Of a stretch of DNA of 64,000 nucleotides, positions 1 through 12,500 are shown piece by piece; position 1 is the stretch's first letter, and each line of letters begins with the position of its first letter. The position numbers and the translations under genes are program-made. Source of the DNA: Struthio camelus (lineage: Eukaryota > Chordata > Aves > Struthioniformes > Struthionidae); the NCBI RefSeq assembly GCF_040807025.1, contig NC_090942.1, forward strand, positions 38,518,911-38,582,910. The letters run 5' to 3'. The notes beneath the pieces are model-generated. The model was not told the DNA's origin and did not search any database. It worked only from the letters and a program-made list of their open reading frames with translations.

Positions 1-2089
1 GACAACAAAAAAATGGCTGCCTCAGGCCTTTTACAAATTTCCAAATAGTTGCCAGCTGCTGCTGCAAATTAACTGAGAAACAGGACATGTTTGCACGCGT
101 GGTGCTGGGTGATGGCGTTACTCCTGTCCGCTGGAGCTCCAACCGAGCTTGCAGCCAGCTCCACTGACAGCTCTGGTCATCATAACCTCAGTGAGATTTT
201 TTTTTTTCACTTCCAGCAATCTAAATGCATCAGAGCAACCAAATCTGTACCTTTACCACGATACCGTACAAATCCCGGATGTGGTGGTCTAGAATAAAAT
301 GGGACTCAAGTGCTGCCGGAGTCAGCCCACGCCTTGCTCGCTCAGAGGAGGACTGGAGGTAAACATGCAACCTGTGAAACCCCTAGGAAGCCACTCGAGC
401 GGCAGAGGTTGTCCCTGAGGCTCTTCTTGTTTACTAAAACCACACGCGAAAGCCTTTAGCACCAGCAGTGGCTCAGGTTTCATCCGTGCCTGTAAGACAT
501 CTGCTTGTTCCAAGTACTAGGAGCAGTTATGTCTCGGCTGATTAAAGGAAGGATCCCAGTATCAAATAAAAACATTAGGCAGAAAATGCACATTTGTATA
601 TGGCAGGAAGCCCCCCAGAACAAGGCAGGGCAATTTTGCGAAAGGAAATATAAATCATTTTGTCATTAAGCTTATGTGCAGGAATATTTTTCAGTGTTGC
701 TTGTACTACAGTGAATAACAGTCAGAGATAATCTGGTTTGTTCCTAGCTTCTGTCAAGATAGTGCTGAAGTAAGATAGGTGCTCTTCTCTCCTCGAGCAT
801 TTGTCATTCAATTCTCATCTCCTGGAAATGGTTTTCTTCATGTCTGTGAGCTCTGCAGCCATAAACTATGGTGAAGAAACCCTGAACAGCCCCTTCCTGG
901 CCGTAAGTATTTAATAGATACAGGTGTCCCACTCTGCGGAAGGCAAATGTTAAGTGGGGAAGGACCAGAACATGGGATGCTCTTCAGATGATAGAAAGAA
1001 CATTGGTAACAGGACAATAAGCCTAGTTATTTTGTTGGAGTGGTAAAAATACGCCGTAATTGAGAATAGGACTTGACCCATTATCAATTAAGAAGACAGA
1101 ACTCTCTTCGTCTCTTCATCATTCACGAGGCATTCACATTCTGGATAAATGTCTACTGCTAGCTGCAGTATAACTATTTTTAGTAGCGGAGTAGATTTGT
1201 TAGAGAGAGAGATAACCTGTATCTCACAGGATAATGCCTGCCCATCCAAACACATACACAAACGAAAATACAGCACATCAAGATGTATAAATACCAATGC
1301 AAAAGAAGAAAAAATTCCAGAGGTGCACCTGCATGCAAGGTGCGCTGAAGACAGGACACACTTATTTTGGCTGGCAAAGCCAGAGACTGACACAGCTACT
1401 CCTTTATAACCGCTGAGGTTCAGGATTTTTTCCTTCTTAATCTCCACATTCCCTCTCAGGGAAAAACGGAAAGGAAACAGAAAGGCTGGGGGAAGAAGTC
1501 ACTTTCTAATGCAACAGCGAGAAGGCAAAGCCAGTGCCCACTGAGCGGCCTCTACCCAGACTCACTGCTGGCCTTCCCCATCCTCATCCTCCCGCATCCC
1601 CCCTCCCACCCCACACTTGCGTTTTCCCTCCTTCCTTCCTTCGCTTCCCAGCCCGCACACGAGCCCAGCGCTCCCTTCACCCGCCTCCACCCTGGCAGCA
1701 ATTTCTGACATCTCCCCAACACAAATTTTCGGGGAAGAGGTATAAAATGAAAGGCAAAACCTTGCAAACGTTGAGATTCTGGGAAATGTCCTGTTTGCAT
1801 TTCTGAAGCAGAAAACTTTGCTAAAGAGGCAACTCACAAGAGCCCCAGATTCCCAGTCACTGTTTCTGCTTTGGTGTTTGCTGCCGTATAACCCCTACCA
1901 GGAAAACCAAAGTTTCCCGACCGCACTTTCTGTTTGCAGCACTGCTGACTGCTCAGCACCTGCTTCCAAGGAGATTATTCTCGTTTGTGCGGAAGCTGGA
2001 AGAAAATCTTTGATGAAAGCGCTCAGGTTTTCTGGTGACTACACACTTACTTAGAAAGGCTTTTCCATGTTGTCCCCCCTCCTCCCAAA
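1..2089. other. Noncoding DNA, no gene recognised
   Basis: I see no conserved protein or RNA gene here. Short open frames occur on both strands but none has splice-consistent borders, family resemblance or a sensible neighbour. A C-rich, CpG-poor pyrimidine patch lies at about 1560-1720. In human the neighbour on this side of KICS2 is SRGAP1, so part of this stretch could be its far 3' flank or 3' UTR, but no SRGAP1 coding exon is visible. Confidence 0.6.
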
Positions 2090-2540
2090 AGAAAGACTGT
2101 GAACGGACTCTGAAGTACTCCCCCACGTCCGACAGGCGCAGGAGGCGTTTTGCATCAGGGTCTCCCCCCATCCGCCCGGGAAGCGGCGCGGTCGCTCCCG
2201 GACGCGAGGACGAGGGGAAGGAAGCTGCGAAGGCCCAGGGAAGCTGCAGGCCGTTTCCTCCAACGCTTGGAAGATCAGGACAGAAAAATTGCTGCAATTC
2301 AGATGACAGGCAGTACTTGAATTCCGGATAAACTTCATAACAGCAGCTCCCAGGACAATTTTTTTGGTGTCCGCTGCTCGAGGCACAAACAGCAGCTCCA
2401 GGCTACGGCTGCTCAGGGACGGCGGCGAAGGGAGGGAGGGCGATGGTGGTGCCCGCCACGGACCGCGGGGCTTTCCCGGTGAACCTCTAGCTACGCGGGC
2501 ACCGCGGCTGGTGTGCCCGCCTGCTGCTTCTCTCGCCGTT
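2090..2540. promoter_or_regulatory. GC-rich patch with clustered CpGs (weak CpG island)
   Basis: This block is clearly richer in G+C and CpG than the AT-rich flanks, with clusters of CG near 2135-2220 and 2440-2530. It ends shortly before the purine array at 2617. It could be a small promoter or enhancer. No gene start was found on either strand, and no first exon can be proposed with confidence. Confidence 0.35.
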
Positions 2541-2616
2541 TACTAGCTGCATGGTTTAAAATTGCATCAGGTTGGGTGAAGGGGCAGCTTCTGTGGCTGG
2601 GGGGTCCCCCAGGGGT

Positions 2617-2755
2617 GAAGAAAGGGGGAAAGGGGAAAAAAGGGGGAAAGGGGAAAAAAGGGGGGAAGGGGGAAAAGGGGGGAAGGGGGAAAATAGGAAA
2701 TAAAAAAGAAAAAGAAGAAAGAAGAAAAAAGAAAAAAGGAAAAAAGAAAAAAAAA
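2617..2755 (+). repeat. Polypurine tandem array (G-run/A-run)
   Basis: The plus strand is uninterrupted purine from 2617 to 2693 (77 nt). It continues as purine to 2755 with single T interruptions at 2694 and 2701. Inside it are two consecutive duplications: an 18-nt unit (G5 A3 G4 A6) at 2624-2641 and 2642-2659, then a 17-nt unit (G6 A2 G5 A4) at 2660-2676 and 2677-2693. The right half is A-rich with single or paired G. Such tracts can form triplex or quadruplex DNA. The apparent open frames across it are compositional. Confidence 0.9.
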
Positions 2756-5700
2756 TACAAAGAAGAGGAGCCACTATTCTTCTACCTCTTCCCAAAAGGA
2801 GGAGGAGAAAGCGCTGCTGGGAGGGCCACAGAGGTCGAGCAGAAAGTGGAGGTCTGAGGGGCAGAGGCTCCCTCGTGGCAGGAAAATCTATAAAGGGTGG
2901 AAAGGAGACGAGGGAGGAACGAAGAAAATTCTGGAGGAAAAACCGGGGAAAAGAGGAGGCAATAGAAGAGATAAAATGGAAGGGATGAAGTGAAGAGCGA
3001 ATCGTGATTCCCAAGTATTTTGAAGGGGAAGAAATGAGTCGGCCGTAGCCAAGCGGGGACGGGAGGCGAAGCCAAGCTGCGAGGCAAAGCTTTACTCCCT
3101 CTTTTGCTTCTTCAATACAACTCGTGTCCCCTGCTGCTGGTTTCGGACTCGTTTCCTAAGTCCAGATGAACCACGGCAGTGTGTGAGCCACATCGCAGCC
3201 CCGAGCTGCTCAGGAGAGGAAACAGCTGGGGCAAGTCTCCAAGGGCAGAGAAATTCAAGGGCAGCGAGCACAGAGATGCCCACGGCAGAGAAAGGTTTAC
3301 TAGAAAGAGAAGGAAACTTTTTCCGAAAGGACCATATTCAGGAGGTCTGGCAGACGGGAATGTCTTTCCAAGGACAAAAGTCTTAATGAAGAAGGAGGCA
3401 AAACTCCAGACAGAAAGAGGCAAAGAAAAGGACTACAAAATTCATTCCCTCACCTCCCACTCCAACTGAGAGCTCACACTTCTGCATACGTGTTTTCTGA
3501 GGTGACTATTCGTAAAGCTACCCTGCTGAAGCCAAAGCAAACAGTCCTGCTAGGTACATGCAGTACCGACAGTATTCATTATAAAGAAATTTATTTTAAG
3601 CTCTAGTTTGTGCCTGAGGGTATCAGAGTTATTAAAAATTCCTACTTCAATTCATAATAGTTGCTCACAATGTACATGGGTTTTCTGTAGGGTTTACCTC
3701 TGAACGAGCACTGAATGCACATTTCATGAGAGAGGTCCGAGCTTTTGGCTCTTACTGCGTTGCACGCCAGAGCAAGAGGGAAATACCTTACACGTGCCCA
3801 AGCAACAAGCAAGGCAACCTATACGAAAGCGTAGGACTTAGCCTACTGGCTTGTGCTCTGAAATACACCATTTTGATTTTTATAAAGCAAAAACACTCCA
3901 AAATAAGCTGTCCAAACCCCTGACTAGTTTCTATTAAAATATGGCTAATTATTTCCAAAGTGACACCCTCTCTTCCAAACTCACTCAAATATCAAGCCAA
4001 CGCGTCCCACAGTCTTTCCAGAGACACTGAAGAATTACAGCTGCATTTTTCATTCTATATATTAGACATTAACTCTACATTGCATCTTTATTGAAGTGCT
4101 TTATATCCAAACTATAAATTACAGAAGGCTGCACTGTAAAGATATCATACAGCAAATAAATTTCAGCAATCCAAAGGTCAACCATAAACTAAAAAAAATC
4201 ATTTCTTGCACAGCTGAACACCTCAGTAATACAAGACATAAAACAACACATTAAACATTGCAGAGAGAGACAACAAAGACAACTCGTAACACTTTTTCCT
4301 TTTCACAGCACATTCTACAAGCTTCAACATACTTCTCATAATTAAAATGGAAGAAAAACTCTCTAACCTAAATGAAATTTAATGTTCTTTTATAAAATTG
4401 AAATGCTTTGTTATAATTCTTTCACTCTTACAAGATAAATGCATTTCATTATAACTGCCTGTTTAAAATAATCCCATTTTAACAGAAGCAAAATACTTTT
4501 CTGCATGCTTTCTGGAGTGAAATATTGGTAAGAGGTATGTATGTTTTCAGGAAATATTTTAGTTTTCAAAAATCCGCATTTCCAGATAGGATAACACTTT
4601 ACAGGAAAATTGCTGGTCAATTCTACAAAATATTTTTATGACATTTCAGCCCAGTTGTGAACAGAAATCCTCAGGGGTACTAGGCAAAACACCAAATATG
4701 AAACTTGGCTGTTGATGGGCAAATATGGCTATTAAAATAATATTTAAGAATGCAAAGGAAAAGGTAAAGACTAAGAACTACTGTTCGACAGAGACAGATG
4801 AAAAATTTAGCAACTGCTTGTTTTATTTAGGGAATCTTAATTCAGCAATATGAGGGAACTGAAACCCAAATGTTTTCATTTTCCCCAGAAGCACACCCCT
4901 CCCTTCGCTCAGCAGGACCCTGAGGAGAATAAATTCAACCACTGAAATATGCAGCAGATAAATCAAATAAACAGAGGTTTTCATAAAACTTCTGTTAGTG
5001 GCAAGTCTTACTCCAAACTCAAAGGGTCTTATCTGTTGGCTACCGAAAGCTCCTAGCTACCTGTAAGTCACACAAACCACAGAAAACCATGGAAACTCTG
5101 TTCTTTTACGTTCTAATTGTAAATCATTCATGATATGTAAATCTCCTACAGCCACTGACTTTTTAGATGTTATGGTTTTGATACTACTTTTTTTTTTTTT
5201 TAAAGACTGTGTTAACATTAAGCATCCCTTGGTGAGCTCTTACAGTGTTTTATAGAGAAATAACCCTCTATTTTTTAGCAGCCACTTCATTAAACTGCTA
5301 CAACATCCTCTTTCACTTCTCCCACGTATTGAGCAATCAGGTACTTTTGGACCCCGGGGAGGATAAGGACAATAGCTGTGCTTTGCTCTTTCGGGTGCTA
5401 CAGACAGAACGGTTTCACACCTCTCTACCCCCAAATCTGGAAGACAGAAGGCAGCAGCCTCCTCCTGAGGCCCTCATGAGCCTGGTGAAACTCCCTTCTT
5501 CACAGCTTGGGTGAAACTCCCTAACCTCCTTTCCTAGTCAACAGACTTGTAAAATAGGGATCACGCTCCCCAGGTGTACTAGTGATATACATTCATTTAC
5601 ATATTTAGGTGGGTTGAGTGTGAAAATGTCGCAAGCCGAAATTCTCCTTAACATAGCGCATATGTTTCCCACCATCAAAATCAGTTTACCAGTACTCCAG

Positions 5701-8700
5701 TTGGTTTCCCATGGATACAGACTTCTCCCTCCCAGATTTCCTTTGCACTTTCCACAAGCACCCTTCTTTGCGACATTCATGGCAGAACAGCAAGAGCACA
5801 CGGTCTTTTGCTTGACTTTATTCAGAGAGCAAAAGGCTTGGGCCACAATGCCAGTTTGTTTCAGCAGCTCTTTGTAGGTCCTTTGCTGCATACTGCAAGA
5901 TCTCATCACGCTCCTTGCCAGGTAAGCAACCAGCGCTGTAGAGCTCAGGGGAGTTTTACTATTGTTTAAGATCGCCTCTGCTCATCCAATAACTCTGATA
6001 GTTTGTTGAACGTCTTAGAAAAATCTTTCACATAAACATTCACTCATCAGAGCTTTGTATTAAAATATCTGCAGCAATTTCATAAACCCTCCTTCTAACT
6101 GGGCTGAACAAGTTTCTCAACCAGTACTGTTCCTGCAAATAAACACTTTCCCAAAAGTTTCCCCTTCCCAAAAGGGGAGTTTCTGGCTGCATCTAGTAGT
6201 TTGACACCACTGAAAAGCTCTCTCAGTAGTCACAAAACACAAATGTATTCACCAGTGGGCTTGCAAGTCCTTTAATTCTGTGAAAAGCCTCAGCTGTGAG
6301 AAGTTACCAGCCACGACCTCAACTTTTACCTTTCGTCTCAATGAGCTTTACAGTCTTTCAGGAGCTGAAAACAGTTGAATTCACCATTCTCAAGATATGC
6401 TGACAGACATTTTACCTTTTCTTTGTAAGGCAGAGGCAGGGAATACGCAGCAAGTCTGGGCATAAATCTTCTAATCTATTCCAAAGTAACTCCAAAGTTG
6501 TGATTTCAAAAACTAGGGTTTTTTTAATCACCAGTAACGCTGATAAGGAAGGCAAAAAAACACTGTGCTATGAGGCTGCTTGAGGTAACTTGGCAAAAGT
6601 CGCTCACTGCAGTAGCTGTGGGACAATAATACAAATTAGAAACCTTCGCTCATTGGCATCACCTCATCTGGGACTGAGCTGAGATATTTCTGAATTAACA
6701 TCACAGTTTATGCGTGAATAAACATCCAAATAAAGTTCCTATGAATTCTCTCATACAGATAATAATGATTTCACTTATCTGTAATTGCACTATGATACTA
6801 CCTTGTACTAATGCAATCAGATGCAGGCTGAGCAGAACCCAGCAGATCCTGGGGTACGGGCTGGGGAGGTGTTGCATGGTTTCCAGGGCTTATATAATAG
6901 CTGCAGGACTAGAAGGGCACTGGACATTGTCCCACACTGTGATTATTTTTTGTCTTGATGAGACAATTCAAGAAGCTTCTGGATTTAACTCCAGCACTTG
7001 AAAGATTCAAGTAAGTATAAGCACAGAATGTTTTGTAAAGAATAACAAAAGCAACAACCCATAGGAACTCAAGACGACGCAGCAGATGTGTCACACCTGC
7101 AAGATCTTTACGGAGAGGGAGCAACACCTTCCCAGTATTTTACACAGTTTTACATAAAACTAATTGCTCTGTCAAACCTGCATCAAGGACCCAAGAAAGG
7201 CTGCACTGGGTTTGACAAGGGGTCTGCCCAGCTCAGTACCCGGGCTCTAATAGGGGCCCCTAGAGACATCCACAGAAATTTGGAAAAAGAGGGCCAGCAC
7301 ACACCGGCATCGTGCCTCTTGGCCTGGCCACTTCCAGCAACTTGCAGCTGAGAATCTACCTGACCCAGAGGCTGCATTTTTGTGCTTAAACGAGCATGTT
7401 GGTGCCAACAGCACTGTAGGTTTCTGAAAACTTAGATTCTTAGGTCAATGAATTTAACATCATTTATGGGAGTAATTTGAAATCCATGAACAAGGGAAAA
7501 AATAAAAGAAACTATTATTTTTAGATGACAACAGTGATGCTCTAAAATTGAACTTTGTTTAGAGGAACTAGAACAAGCACTCCCGCATCTAGAGCCAACG
7601 AGTGCTCTTTACATTAGTCACATGCTGAAGTCCACAGTAATCAGGGGTTCTTAAGACAAAAAAAGACTTAAAAAAATCACTGTGATTACATTCCTAAATC
7701 CAAAGATACTCAGCCTCAAGCATAATCCAGATGCCAACCCAGCACTGTACAGGTCCAAATCCCAACAGCACATTTCTGTGCCAATATTGTTCTTATGTTC
7801 CCTGGCAATAAATAGAGTTGTGCCAGCAGACACAAGACTTATCTGCTAAAAGGCACAGACCAAAATAAAATATTTAAGACATTTATGAAATACTGGTGCT
7901 ATTAATTTGTACAGCCAAAATTCAGATTTTCCATTTGCCAGACTCCCTGGTGCCTGCAAATAACAGTTTATGAAAGCAGCATATACTCCTTGCCTTGAAG
8001 CAACGCTAATATTATTTTCAGGCTTCATTTTGAGGTGTATGATTTAGCACAGAAACTTAACTGTCACGAAGGGTTTAGGGATTTTTAAAAGTAGATTAAG
8101 CACAAAATGTTCTGTTTTTCAAAAACAGCCATCATATTCAGTCAAGTCACAGATGTGATTTTAACTTTATAAAACCAAAAGTTGAATATGCTCTACACAC
8201 TACATGTTGTAGGATTGGGGGGTGGGAGGGTGCGTTGACAAATGAGTTAAGCCAAAGTGGAAAAAGAGAAGTGAAGGACATTTACTGTTTCATTATAAAT
8301 GAACACCAGGACACTTCCAAAAAGATGCCTGATGTTCCAGAAGAGCTAGCATGCAGTAATTCAGCCTAGATTTGTTCCAACAAACTAAAGAAATACACAT
8401 TCTGTAAAATGTCCTTTTTCAGTCTCGGAATTTAGTTTCTTACACAACTGAGAAAACACAGCTGATAGTCATCCTATGTGTTTCTATAGGGCTAATTATG
8501 AGTTATATCAGCTCTCCTAAGGAAAGGATCATTGAAAGCAACATAACTTACATACAGTATACTTGTCCTGTTGGTGACCTATATGAAAAAAAAAAACCAT
8601 AGGAGGAAACTGATGCAAAGCTCATGAGTAATGAAAAAAAAATAGTATATTGTTTTTAAAGCCTGAAAAGGAATATGGAGCAAAGGCAATTCAAGTAATA

Positions 8701-9060
8701 CTGCAACAAAGATGTGTTTCCAAGACAGAACATACATTATTCTGTAGTAAAAGAGAATATCTGAAGAAAATTTACTTCAGACGAGCTTCAAATTATTTTT
8801 TAAATAGGCATCTAATGTCCTATTAAATTGTATTATGTGCACATACAGATGTGAAGAGCCCACACAGGATTAAAGAAGTCTCTGGAAACAGCCTCACTAG
8901 CTGAAGTATTTTTTATTAATACATCTTATATAATAGCGTACATAATTACGTTAGGCATAGCAATTTATGTCTTACCAGAGGTGTCCTTAGCTTTCTAATT
9001 CGGAAATAAAAATTTAGCATCAGGCCTCAGAAAACCAAAGAACTGTACAAAAAGACCAGT
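2756..9060. other. AT-rich noncoding DNA, no gene recognised
   Basis: No conserved coding exon, RNA gene or recognisable mobile element was found. Frames of 60-123 codons occur on both strands, for example on the minus strand at 5538-5909, but they lack splice sites at sensible places and resemble no family I know. Several AATAAA/TTTATT hexamers are present, as expected by chance in DNA this AT-rich, so no transcript end is called. Confidence 0.6.
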
Positions 9061-9560
9061 CCATACACTATTTGCAATGAGTGCGAATGTTTCTACCACG
9101 GAAAAAGACACGAGGCAAACGGTCAGGTTCAGAGACCCCCAAAAAGACACCCGTCACCCTCTTGGAGGAGGAACATGAGGAAAAATTCTGCTGCATCGCC
9201 ATGACAACCCCTGCTCCCTCATTGCCATGGCAACCAGCTACATCTCTCTGGGCTCCAAAGGTGCCGGGGAGGGGTTGCCGCGTGCCACCGCGTGCCACCA
9301 CTTCGGGCTCGGCGGGTGGCGAGGGCACCGCGGGAACGTCCCCGCCGGCGCGGGAACTGCAGGGGCACCCGAATGGCCCGCTCGCCCAGCACCCCGCGCG
9401 TGGCGAAACTTCCTCCGGGCCAGGCCCCCGCCGCCCCCCGCGGTTCGACCCTGACCTCCTCTGCGCCGGGAAGACGCCGAGAAGCCCCCAGCCCAGCGCC
9501 AGGCGAGTTCTTCCTCGCTCTCAGAGCCCAAATTCACCATACTGGTGAAGGGGCTGAATT
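9061..9560. promoter_or_regulatory. Orphan CpG island
   Basis: G+C and CpG rise abruptly at about 9100 and fall at about 9540, with dense CpG at 9270-9490, then return to AT-rich sequence. The left part holds two RFX-type X-boxes. No known gene start lies nearby: KICS2 starts nearly 20 kb to the right and points towards this island on the minus strand. It may be the promoter of an unrecognised or noncoding transcript, or an intergenic enhancer. The 155-codon plus frame across it is most likely a by-product of high GC. Confidence 0.55.
9195..9234. promoter_or_regulatory. Two RFX X-box-like sites, 26 bp apart
   Basis: Positions 9195-9208 read ATCGCCATGACAAC and 9221-9234 read ATTGCCATGGCAAC. 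The RFX X-box consensus is an imperfect palindrome close to GTTGCCATGGCAAC. The second site differs from it at one base; the first has three differences. RFX factors (RFX1-3 in ciliated cells) bind such sites, usually in promoters of cilium genes. Occupancy is inferred from sequence only. Confidence 0.5.
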
Positions 9561-12500
9561 TTACTTTTTTTTTTTTCTCTTCTCCTCTGGGGATTTATCT
9601 GGCTAAGATTAAATGCGACTGGAAAATTTTCGTCTTCACGATGAGTCACTGGAAATCTGTTCTATTAAACCGGTGCGCTACGGGGTGGCTTTACGCATCC
9701 CATTTGCATCCTCCGCACACAGTCACAATATCAGTTCAAAGACACTGTCCTGTCCCCTGAAGAGCCACGACTGCAACACAGTCACGTCGAAAGAATGTGT
9801 TTACTGTGCTCACGACAGCCTGTATTATCATCATTTTAGTATGCTAGTTCAGTCTAGGCTGCTGCTTTTTGGCAGAGTTGTCATCATGTATGGTGATGTA
9901 AAACAGCAACAGGGAAAACACATATTAAAACTTTCACAGATATACATCAAAGCCCAACAGTTAGCTGCTAGATAACGTTTTTCATCCTGATATCTCCTGG
10001 CACACACAAAAAAGAATAAATACAATTATTACTGGGGTTTTTTTTCCTCCACAGACTGGGGACAGAAGGTGAACCGGGCATCCTTTCCCTGGTCCCTTGC
10101 TGGCACACCAGCTCCACCTGAGCCCCTGGGACCAGCGAGCTGCTCCCTGCGGCCCTCGCACCCCAGTGGCCCCAGCAGCTTCCCGCAGGGCTCACGGGGT
10201 CCCACACGGTCAGCAGGATCTGCCCCGAGCGCCGGAGCCAGCCAGGCACCAGGTGCCTGCCCGGTCCCTGTGCCCACGTTCAGCCTCCAGCAGCCTCTAT
10301 CCTTAGCGAATGCTACATTTAAATGTCCAGCGCTGCTATAACAATACCAGCCATGGTAGCTCTGCCTCAGGTAGACTATCAAAACCCTCTAGTTTGTGTT
10401 TAGAGTTAATCACTAGCCTGAGGCTCCTTTTGCTTGCTCCCCTTGTCTCCTCAAAAGCCCTTTCCTCCCAAAATTAATGCCCTCTATGGAGAAGCTAACC
10501 AGTGCACACTAAGGAGAGAGTGACAGAGATCATAAGATACCTCTTTGGGAACCTCCAGTTGGGTGCTGTCACACCTTCACCCTTTGACAGGCAACTTCTG
10601 CAATTCTCAGGTTAGAGAAAGAGAGAACAATACATACAAAAAAGCAAAACCTTTCCAGGAACCTGTTTAAAATGATGCAGTCTTGGACACATTTTCTTCA
10701 CTCAAAGACCACATCTTGACTAGTACTGGATTTGAGTTTGGAATATGTAACCTTGCAACTGGACATTAGCAAATTTCCAAAGTGGATTTTGACACTGAAA
10801 ATCAAAGTTCTTATTTAGATCACGCTGCACTACCTTGGTAAAAAAACAACTTAGTCTTCCTGCTGTTCAGGAAGAAAAAAAAAGGGAAGAAGGAGAAAAA
10901 AAAAAACCTATTTTCTACAACGGAATGGAATTTTCAGTCAACGGGTATTTTTCAAGAGAAAAATCATAAAAGCTTTCTTACAGATTTTTTGGCAATTTAA
11001 TAAAAGAAGTACCTCACAAAGAAGATGAAACATCATTTTAGTATTCATATATACATTAAGGTATGAAACTAGATACTTGTCATTGCTGTTTACAGTTGAA
11101 ACAGAACACATAAATCACTGGATGGGAAAAAAAGCCAACAATACTAAAATAAATCTAACTAGAGCAATATAATGTATCCCATGTTTATAAACGTGCAGGA
11201 GAGTATAAATTATTTTATCCTGAAAAGAAACTGATTCAAAAATGACTTTTTTTAATTTAACACCACCCTCTAGTGGCAGTTTTTGTATTGTACGGAAGCA
11301 AAAACGTAGTTCAGCTTATTGGTCTAACGCATTAAGAAGTGGTACAAAAATTATAAACAGCTAGGGGCTTACCTCAGCTGAAGGTAGTGCCTACAATGCA
11401 CAGTCTCTAAGGAATGCCTGCTTTGGAAAAATTTCTATCTGGTTTGTTTCTAGAAATAACTTATAAAAAGAAGTATCTAAGAAATGGTTATCATGAAATG
11501 CATGAAACAATAAAATCCCTATAATGTACAGTCACAGAATAACCTTCCAACTGGGTAAAAGTTCTTTATTGCTTCATGAGTAACCTGTACTATGAAGCAT
11601 GACGTTTATGCTTTAATGTATTATTATTCTATCAACTCCCTGAAGATGTAACAGTAGACAACTTTACAGATAGATACGGCAAGAAGTTCAGTTTCAGGAC
11701 TTATCCCTCCATCTTGACTAGCTGGACATACTAGGAAAACACCAATAAGCTTCTTGTACTGTTCTTTTACTACTTTGATCAGGTGAAGAAACAGAATACA
11801 GAAAAGGCTAGAATGATCCTCATCTAGCAGCCATCATTTTAACAAATCATTCCTAATTAGAGATGGACCTGAGGCACCCAAGTCATATTTAGATAATGCA
11901 GTCTTGGCATGTTCAGGGATCAACGGATTTAGGGTATCATTTCAGTCCACAGGGGCAGCAAAAAATGAGATAGTGCCACAAATTCCACTAGCCTGATCCA
12001 AGATTCAGGTCCATCTATTTTTGTATCTAATAGATAGTGAGTAATGCACAACTTTAGAAATTCGCCTACTGTTTTTCTTGCTGTGAGGTACAGTTAGCAG
12101 TTCAGTTGTCTTGAGACAGATCCATATGGGCATCGAATAGGGGACGAGTATACGCTCATATCCTTCAAAGAAATATAGGGGATTCTGCACCACCCTTTCC
12201 TCCAAATATGAAGTCCTTTATTACTGTTGTTTCGGAAAAAACTCAGATTATGGAACTATGGAGTTCTCCAACCAAAGCTGTCTTGTGTACAAAGTGTAAT
12301 TTCAGCATATAAAGTACGCTTTGTACGCACCTTCAGCATGGTAAACAGTTGATCTGCTCTATGTAAGAAGATTGAATTTGCAGGCAAAAGAGCGTAGATA
12401 AATTGCTTGGGGGCCTGGGGCCAGGGCCGCAATGTGGTTCATCCCACTAATTCTCTGCTTACGTAACAATAAATGAGGAACATACTTTTCCCAAACATCT

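Noticed and set aside
2513-2857. 114-codon Lys/Gly frame and its minus-strand Phe/Pro-rich shadows
   Set aside because: Direct translation of the polypurine array; low complexity.
5538-5909. 123-codon minus frame with several cysteines (CSCC, CGKC)
   Set aside because: Suggestive of a metal-binding knuckle but embedded in unrelated sequence, without conserved flanks or splice sites, and the length is plausible by chance.
9081-9548. 155-codon plus frame over the orphan CpG island
   Set aside because: Second half is Pro/Arg/Ala-rich from composition; first half has no family match; no splice or transcript evidence.
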